Assembly: GCA_023666965.1 (NCBI GenBank)
Contig: JAMPAZ010000001.1
Coordinates: forward strand, 415,738-479,737
Reading direction: 5' to 3'
Source of the DNA: Muribaculum sp.
Lineage (GTDB): Bacteria; Bacteroidota; Bacteroidia; Bacteroidales; Muribaculaceae
DNA: 64,000 nt
Positions 59,201 to 64,000 of this stretch are shown here, piece after piece; position 1 is the stretch's first letter; each line of letters opens with the position of its first letter. The notes below the pieces were generated by a model. That model saw nothing but the letters and a program-made list of their open reading frames with translations, had not been told where the DNA came from and searched no databases. A program made the translations under genes and the position numbers.

Positions 59201-60675
59201 GAGATAGCGTTAGCGTTAAGACCGTTAACCACGGGAACAGCACCCGGATAGCGGACGACATCGTAAACGACAGCCTTCGGGTCTATGTAACCGCCTTCAA
59301 CAGTAGAGGTAACGGGAACCCAAGAAATCTTCATGTTGCCACCTTCGTAAACAAGCGAAACCTCAGGAGTAGAAGGAACACCAACACCAATGTAAACAGA
59401 CTGCTTAACAGCAGGGCCCTTTCCTTCTGCATTTGATGCAATAACAGCTACATCATAGTTACCTGCATATGCAACAGTATGAGCTACAGAAACAGCCGAG
59501 CCATAGGCTCCGGAACCCGAAGCCACTTCGACACCATTAACAGTTACGCTGTAGTTAACAGTTCCGGTAGCAGTATTGCCGTCGTAAGTGGTAGCAGGAA
59601 GATTGAACTTTATAGTACCTGACAAAGCACCCTTCGGGAAATCAACAGCAAGGTTAGTCACCCCTGAAGGAGCGCCCTCAGCCGGAGGAGTCGGGATATA
59701 CAATCCACATACCTCTTCGCCGTCAGGGAATTCATAAAGGACTGTAGCCGCACCGGTAGTAGTGTTAACTTCTGCAAGAAGACCCGTTTCGTCGGGAGGA
59801 CAAATAGTCCAGAAAAGACGATTTGAACGAGTTTCAAAAGCCATATCGGTGACATATTGATTTACAACACCGGTGGAGCCAACTAAAGAAGTCGTACCGT
59901 CGGATAAGTTAATTTTCCACAACTCAGTACCAGCAGAGCCAGTCTTCATACCATAACCTTGACCGTTACCATCAATTGCAAAACCATTCCAAGAACCATC
60001 AAGCTCTGCAATCGTTGTAACAACAGGAGTTGCTGAATACTGTATGGTACCAAGTTGGAATCCACCTCCGGATGAACGCTGGAAAATGCCATAAACTGTA
60101 CCATTATATTCACTCAAGCCGGCAGAAATCTGCGAATTGTCGTTAATAGAGTACGTATAAACGACATCGCCGGTTTCCATATCGTAACCATTAATGGTAT
60201 ATATATTTATGATGCCCAGGAAACTCTCATACTCATGGGCATAATATATGCCATCCAGCAAAACACCACCATATATTGCATTGGGGCCACTGGTCACGAG
60301 TTCAAAGGACTGAGCACTGTTGGAAGGAACTTGATATACACCAAGGCCAACAGCCGAATTACTCGAATAAATAACACTACCGAAAATTTCAGGGACATTT
60401 GCACCCTCATGTAGAACAGGCTTCCTGTAGCTAAGGAGTGTAGGATTAGTAGCCGAACGTAATGCGTTCGTGCCAAAGGACGTATGCGACTTAGCCTGAG
60501 CCATAGGAACTATTTCCTTGAAGTCAGGAGCAGGAGTCGCCTTTTGGGTAAGAGCTTCGCGCTTAGCGTCGACAAGCTCGCCACCCTTCTTTGATGCCAA
60601 TTGCTGCGCCGAGCCGGTCAAAGCGGCCGATGCAACAAGCAACATCGAAAGAACAACTCGTAAAGTTTTCTTCAT
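56203..60675 (-). CDS. Large secreted adhesin-like multidomain protein with C-terminal sorting domain
   Basis: A 1490-residue exported protein (signal peptide MKKTLRVVLSMLLVASAALTG, cleavage near SAQQ). The region about 95-330 has repeated short strands like a beta-propeller (GVLLDGIYYAHEYE, SWNGFAIDGNGQGYGM). It then has Fn3-like repeats, three jelly-roll domains of the cleaved-adhesin/choice-of-anchor J type (about 535-690, 885-1040, 1175-1350; each with FDSADDLASFTV- or FESGVAGDHEFAGW-like starts and DDWLITAPL / DDWAISPAL), and a CARDB-like domain (about 1045-1145). The last 70 residues (VVAVDGKVVYAA ... VAAGVYVVKAGDKVAKVLVK) fit a type IX C-terminal sorting domain. Attachment or proteolytic maturation at the surface is likely; the ligand is unknown. 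It lies 88 bases after the protease gene and may be co-transcribed. Confidence 0.82.
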   Translation of the reverse strand: MKKTLRVVLSMLLVASAALTGSAQQLASKKGGELVDAKREALTQKATPAPDFKEIVPMAQAKSHTSFGTNALRSATNPTLLSYRKPVLHEGANVPEIFGSVIYSSNSAVGLGVYQVPSNSAQSFELVTSGPNAIYGGVLLDGIYYAHEYESFLGIINIYTINGYDMETGDVVYTYSINDNSQISAGLSEYNGTVYGIFQRSSGGGFQLGTIQYSATPVVTTIAELDGSWNGFAIDGNGQGYGMKTGSAGTELWKINLSDGTTSLVGSTGVVNQYVTDMAFETRSNRLFWTICPPDETGLLAEVNTTTGAATVLYEFPDGEEVCGLYIPTPPAEGAPSGVTNLAVDFPKGALSGTIKFNLPATTYDGNTATGTVNYSVTVNGVEVASGSGAYGSAVSVAHTVAYAGNYDVAVIASNAEGKGPAVKQSVYIGVGVPSTPEVSLVYEGGNMKISWVPVTSTVEGGYIDPKAVVYDVVRYPGAVPVVNGLNANAISQEIEETEILTMYYYTVVAHNGEKKSAAGKSNIVTLGQGFPTPWSCTFDSADDLASFTVVDANEDGRTWSYYSTGEVRVQYNGTLAMDDWLITAPLKFEANKLYEIEFDARAHSASYPERIEVMIGAGNSVADMTTVLLEPTDIKGTSKTHLKVRYVPQANGYLNIGFHGISDKNEYYLYVDNISVSGPGNADIPAAVSDLTIEPAPNGDLYANISFVTPSKLLSGKDITELTKIDVLMDGEVIFNARPLVGTKITCPAVVEQDGMYNFTVVAYNANGAGDPVSASEWIGIDYPEVPANIKLSATSNENEIKVTWDPVTKDVRGANINATYTVRDLQNNVVLATGLTEPTYTYEGLVNGEQDWISVGVFANSTRGEGEGDLVQGIMGKPYVDFFESFAGPSVSCLGIITDVANQGGWAICSDSQFSDLASYDLDNGFIVMQGKYLESTASLILGKISLANLTEPMFSFYTYNIADDDINIYQVYVDDLSDDADYQLVDENYVCETGVAGEWNKVLVDLSAYKGKEIVIKVTGIIEKYTNIMFDAFKVANPVEKDLAVSVDAPATIAPAKEFNVNVTVKNIADVAAGAYTVKVKANNVVVKTIEEEALAFNSAKTFTIPYSFSAVDEDPIEFSAVVVYDGDVNTANNTSDVVTVTPKVSIYPAPTDLEGEVVPEGVQLTWGEPDLTGNNTETKIEDFESGVAGDHEFAGWTFVDVDQSPIGGFQNMEIPGAELESLVSFFVFDATNFADTFAAHSGTKYLAAMFRYDDGQTDDWAISPALTGDAQTVSFYAKSYSADYPEKIEVYYSTGSLVPADFVQVEGVGGTVPGDWTLYTAALPAGAKYFAIRSCATSSWMLMLDDVTYETGMDFSKLSVVGYNVYRNGVKLNDEPVEEPEFLDATATAQNNEYAVTAVYAEGESKASEKLLISTTGLDQVVAGVEIVAEVGQIIVTGAEGLEVSVVAVDGKVVYAAAGQAKTVVNVAAGVYVVKAGDKVAKVLVK

Positions 60676-60763
60676 AGCGATTGGTTTCGATTCCTAAAAA
60701 TTAAAATTATCCCGCCCGGACATAGGAATCGGTTTGTTGCCCGGACGAGAGGGTTATAAATAA

Positions 60764-63607
60764 TTACTTAATAAGCAGCTTAAATGCCGCGCCGTCGACA
60801 CGGACAAGATAGACTCCACTGTCGGGAGCAACGAGCGACGCAAAGCCCGAGGCATCAGCCTTGGCCGTCCTCACGACCATTCCGGCCGTGTTGAGAAGCA
60901 CAACGTCGGCCGTGGGAGCGGCACCGCTGACGTTGACAGTCAGACCGTCGGCAGACACGACAGCACCGTCGCCGGCAAACACGGCATCAATGGCAGAAGT
61001 GCTTGCAAGGGTGGAGACATCCATCGGCTCGGACTCGAGCGAAACGAGCGTGCCGTCGGTGGCCTTAACAGTATAGTAGTAAACAGTGGCGCTCTTCAGA
61101 TTGGGGACGCTGTAGGAGACGGCATCACCGATCGGCTTCGAGGCATATTCGTCAAGACCAACCTTCTCGGAAGCTACTCCATAGTCGATCTCGATGTCGT
61201 CGAGCGCGAGCGCACCGTTGACGCCGCCGCGATAATAGGTGATGCTTACCGACCAAGTTCCCACCGGGAGATCCGTGATTTCAGTCACCTTACCGCCTTT
61301 TTCGGTGGTGACGGGGATGGTAGCGACCGTATGCCACTGTCCGCCGGCAAAAGCGGCAACTTTGATTACAGTCTCGCTGTCGGCCTTCGAACCGCGGTGC
61401 CAGAAGGACAGGCGCGACACAGGGCCGTCGTAGACGGGCGACGTCAGGCTCTCGCCGGTCGAGCCGAGACGCAGAGCCGGAATGGCCTGACCGGAATATG
61501 AGCCGTTGGCATAGAAAGAGCCGGACGAGGAAGCCCAACCGTCGGGCACCATATTGCCGGTGAAGTCTGCGGAGTCGTGGTTAGTACCAGTCATCTCCAT
61601 AGTGAACACCGAGATCATATAGCTTGTGGCATCGGGCAGGGGCGACCAATTGGCCGTGAACGAATTTTCGGTAACGTCGGATGCGGGGAGTACCTCTACC
61701 CTGCGCATGTCGAGCGGGAGGGGAAGAGTGGTGACGTAGACTTTCTCAGACTGTTCGCTGAACTGCCATCCGTCGCCGGCCTGCAGAGTATAGTAGTACG
61801 ACGCTTCGGGATTAAGTCCGGCGACTTCGCAGGAGCCGGCCTCACCGACGTTGCGACGCGAGTAGCCTGACACGGCTTGGTCGGTCGCGCTGTCGTATAC
61901 ATATACATAATAGTTAGTGTCAGCAACCGGAGTCCAGTTGGCCGTGAACGAGCAATAGGTGACATCAGTGGCAGGGAGCACTTCCGGCACTGAAACATTT
62001 CCGGCTTTACCGCCGAGTACATCGAACGAGATTACGCCTTCGGCCTCGGCAATATTGGTTATAGGCAGGTCTACAGCCACGCCGGTCCATGTGCGCATCG
62101 CGGGACGGGTATCGGCCGTGAACGAAGTCACATTTTTCGTTCCGGGGAACGGGTCTCCGTTTCGCGAACCTTCGGACTGAGTACCGTCGGCCTCTTCAAT
62201 GTCGACGTACTGGTGCGACGGGGTGTTGTTGACCACATTGGAGTTCCATACCGAGGGCACATAATGGATATGCCAGATCAGCATACCGTGGCCGGGGACG
62301 TATGCGTCCCAACCCTCCTGCTGACGGTTTTCGAGGAGGAAGAATTCGTTTGACTCAGAGGTGTTGATGACACCGGCCACATTATCCACAATGGGGTGCA
62401 GCGTAGCCGAGAGCGCCTCGGTGATCTCGCGGGGTTCCATCCAACCGAGGGCATAACGTTCGAACGCGCCGTACAGAGGAGGTGTCATACCGTCGTTGTT
62501 ATATGGGCCGTAGTCCATCGCCGACCATGAGCCGGGGGTGAACGACGAAGTATAGCTCGTGGCATACAGGTCGGGCAGACCCATCACGTGGGAAAACTCA
62601 TGGACAAATGTGCCCACACCGTCGGGGCGTCCGCTCTCCCATTCGTTAGAGCAGGCGTAGCGGTCGAGAAGCACACCGTCGTAGTAGTGGGGGGTATAGT
62701 CGCCGGCAGTAACATTCCACGAGTGGGGCCATACGGTATTTGCGCCGCCGCCCGAAGCTTCGCCACGACCGGCATAGAAGATGAACACATTGTCAATCAC
62801 ACCGTCGCCGTCGCGATCGTACTGCGAGAAGTCGACTTCGGAGTCAAGAATGTTGCATGCGTGTACGACCATCTGCTCGGGGTTTTGGTCGTCGCCCGAC
62901 CAGTTGTTTCCGCCGTAATAAGCCTGATTTTGCGGAAGGGTGACGGGACCGAGCACGTCGAAGTCAGGCTTGAACCGGCCCAGGGAGTTCAGCTCGAAGA
63001 AGTCCTTGGCCGAGCCGGTGCCGCCGTAGTCGTTGAAGCCCTCCTCGTTGAGCATACGGGTGAAATAGTCCTTAGGGTCGGCGAGGGTGAATTTAACGTC
63101 GGTATACTCGACGAGAATCACCACTGCACGTTGCTCGCCGTGGACGGGGAAGTTGGCATCGGGGAACAATCCTTTATTAGGGTTGGTCTGGGAAGCCGCG
63201 TAGGACGGTGCACGGTTGACGGGAGGTGTGAGCTTATTATTAAGTATTCTCTCAGCGCGGGCCGACATCTCCGCGTTCACGCGATCCATGTCGACAGTGG
63301 CAAGGAACGAGCGGGCGGCCTCGTCGCGCTGTGCGGCAGGAGCGGCCTTTATACGGCTGTTGACGTCGAAGCCGTCAGTGTCTATGTTGGCGTAATAGAA
63401 GTTTCCCTGTTCCTCAAGGAGCATGTAGCCGTCTTCCGTCAGGTAGAAGTGATGGCGTTCGTCGCCCCTCAGCTGCACATTAATCTCGGTGCCGTCGGCC
63501 TGGGTCATCTTGATGAGTCCGGGTTTGGCGGGCACGGCATTAGCTACAGAGCCTAAAATGGCAATTGAAGCCGAGGAGAAAAGGATTCTTTTAAACAAAT
63601 GTGACAT
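60764..63607 (-). CDS. M6-family secreted metalloprotease with Fn3 repeats and sorting domain
   Basis: A 947-residue exported peptidase of the immune inhibitor A-like M6 family. Signal peptide near the start (ILFSSASIAILGSVANA). An N-terminal prodomain-like part (about 25-150) leads to the catalytic domain with the zinc motif HEFSHVMGLPD (H336, E337, H340, D346) and the following SAMDYG turn. Then come Fn3-like domains (about 545-640, 645-690), a jelly-roll domain (about 690-820) and another Fn3 segment. The C-terminus (VSGAAPTADVVLLNTAGMVV ... DSGVYLVRVDGAAFKLLIK) fits a type IX sorting domain. A full promoter precedes it. It could cut host or dietary proteins, or process the neighbour; neither is shown here. 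Confidence 0.9.
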   Translation of the reverse strand: MSHLFKRILFSSASIAILGSVANAVPAKPGLIKMTQADGTEINVQLRGDERHHFYLTEDGYMLLEEQGNFYYANIDTDGFDVNSRIKAAPAAQRDEAARSFLATVDMDRVNAEMSARAERILNNKLTPPVNRAPSYAASQTNPNKGLFPDANFPVHGEQRAVVILVEYTDVKFTLADPKDYFTRMLNEEGFNDYGGTGSAKDFFELNSLGRFKPDFDVLGPVTLPQNQAYYGGNNWSGDDQNPEQMVVHACNILDSEVDFSQYDRDGDGVIDNVFIFYAGRGEASGGGANTVWPHSWNVTAGDYTPHYYDGVLLDRYACSNEWESGRPDGVGTFVHEFSHVMGLPDLYATSYTSSFTPGSWSAMDYGPYNNDGMTPPLYGAFERYALGWMEPREITEALSATLHPIVDNVAGVINTSESNEFFLLENRQQEGWDAYVPGHGMLIWHIHYVPSVWNSNVVNNTPSHQYVDIEEADGTQSEGSRNGDPFPGTKNVTSFTADTRPAMRTWTGVAVDLPITNIAEAEGVISFDVLGGKAGNVSVPEVLPATDVTYCSFTANWTPVADTNYYVYVYDSATDQAVSGYSRRNVGEAGSCEVAGLNPEASYYYTLQAGDGWQFSEQSEKVYVTTLPLPLDMRRVEVLPASDVTENSFTANWSPLPDATSYMISVFTMEMTGTNHDSADFTGNMVPDGWASSSGSFYANGSYSGQAIPALRLGSTGESLTSPVYDGPVSRLSFWHRGSKADSETVIKVAAFAGGQWHTVATIPVTTEKGGKVTEITDLPVGTWSVSITYYRGGVNGALALDDIEIDYGVASEKVGLDEYASKPIGDAVSYSVPNLKSATVYYYTVKATDGTLVSLESEPMDVSTLASTSAIDAVFAGDGAVVSADGLTVNVSGAAPTADVVLLNTAGMVVRTAKADASGFASLVAPDSGVYLVRVDGAAFKLLIK

Positions 63608-63638
63608 TATTAGCTTTAATGTATTACATAATATTTTG

Positions 63639-63670
63639 CAAAATTACGGCACAAAGTTGATATTACCAAA
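63639..63670 (-). promoter_or_regulatory. Complete Bacteroidota promoter of the metalloprotease gene
   Basis: Minus strand: TTTG (63670-63667), 20 bases, then TAATTTTG (63646-63639). Both boxes and the spacing fit the TTTG/TAnnTTTG consensus. Transcription would start near 63632, about 25 bases before the ATG at 63607. Confidence 0.7.
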
Positions 63671-63852
63671 TAAATCGGCAATCAAAAACGATAAAAAGGC
63701 AATTTTTAACTGTTCATTCGGAGATAAATCCAATTTATGTGGCAAAAATTGTGTAAAAACAGATTTTAGAACGCATTTTGTCAGTGCCGTTAGCAAATTT
63801 AACACTTTTTGGGTTGCCTGTCCAAAATAACATGTATTTTATATTGAGAAAC

Positions 63853-64000
63853 TGATTAGCCGGGGATTGGCGCAACGCGCCTATCTCCGGTTTATGTTTG
63901 AAACAGCAATAAAATCTGGAAAGATTTAACAACTTATTAATCAACAATAAATCTTTGCAGATTTCACATATCACCACAATCTAAACCGGGCAAATCGGTC
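63853..64000. repeat. REP-like inverted pair, cut by the window end
   Basis: Second-type palindrome (63860-63890, foot TTAG), inner hairpins at 63912-63927 and 63949-63964, and the first half of a first-type palindrome (63985-64000). The first 113 bases match 55971-56083 except for two substitutions. The outer mini-hairpin expected to the left is missing here. The stretch 63671-63852 holds no gene I can support. Confidence 0.88.

Noticed and set aside
60711-60746. CCGGGC-containing repeats between the protease and adhesin genes as another REP
   Set aside because: GCCCGGAC occurs there twice as a direct repeat, without arms, GTAG foot or mini-hairpins.
62588-63556. Long open frame of 322 codons antisense to the metalloprotease gene
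   Set aside because: It lies wholly opposite a well-supported gene and has low-complexity Val/Glu/Gly composition typical of a shadow frame. The same holds for 49367-50353, 5978-6790, 13451-14260 and 3722-4282.

Overview
The window looks like chromosomal DNA of a gut member of the Bacteroidales (Bacteroidota); a Muribaculaceae-type genome is my inference, not something the sequence proves. The signs are tandem SusC/SusD pairs, a hybrid two-component regulator, lipoprotein signal peptides, promoters with the TAnnTTTG -7 box, C-terminal sorting domains of the type IX secretion kind, and a NADH dehydrogenase gene set with fused nuoCD and no nuoEFG.

Layout. 1-5.7 kb: housekeeping genes on the plus strand (M15-type peptidase, a secreted protein of unknown role, mannose-1-phosphate guanylyltransferase, Era, O-acetylhomoserine sulfhydrylase). 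5.7-30.5 kb: a polysaccharide utilisation locus predicted to act on arabinan. The minus-strand arm carries a triple-LamG lipoprotein, two SusC/SusD pairs, a small lipoprotein and a GH43 enzyme. The sensor-regulator (HTCS) lies at its head, and a divergent plus arm encodes GH43, GH51 and GH51. Import, surface endo-cleavage, periplasmic trimming and sensing are therefore together. 30.5-37 kb: a DEAD-type helicase with a DEYD box, then a minus-strand three-gene operon (GT2 glycosyltransferase, HIT-like/SpoIID fusion, AmpG-like permease) that may handle cell-wall fragments. 37-54.1 kb: one long minus-strand respiratory operon, nuoA-B-CD-H, then the complete ATP synthase set atpD-C-B-E-F-H-A-G, then nuoI-J-K-L-M-N, ending at a strong terminator. 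The ATP synthase operon is thus embedded inside the complex I operon. 54.4-56.2 kb: a non-coding repeat region around a small HUH/Y1 transposase gene. 56.2-63.6 kb: two large secreted proteins (an adhesin-like protein and an M6 metalloprotease), both with C-terminal sorting-like domains. 63.85-64 kb: another copy of the repeat element, cut by the window edge.

The most unusual thing here is the repeat system. Imperfect palindromes with a GTAG tetranucleotide at the foot, flanked on one side by a 15-base mini-hairpin (ATCT-TTC-AGAT core) and on the other by a 16-base mini-hairpin (AAATCT....AGATTT), occur as inverted pairs. One pair brackets the transposase gene. This is the layout of REP/BIME sequences with a REP-associated tyrosine transposase, but with an extra modular hairpin architecture and two different palindrome sequences sharing the same frame. 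A solitary, perfectly palindromic relative sits after the GH51 genes 24 kb away.
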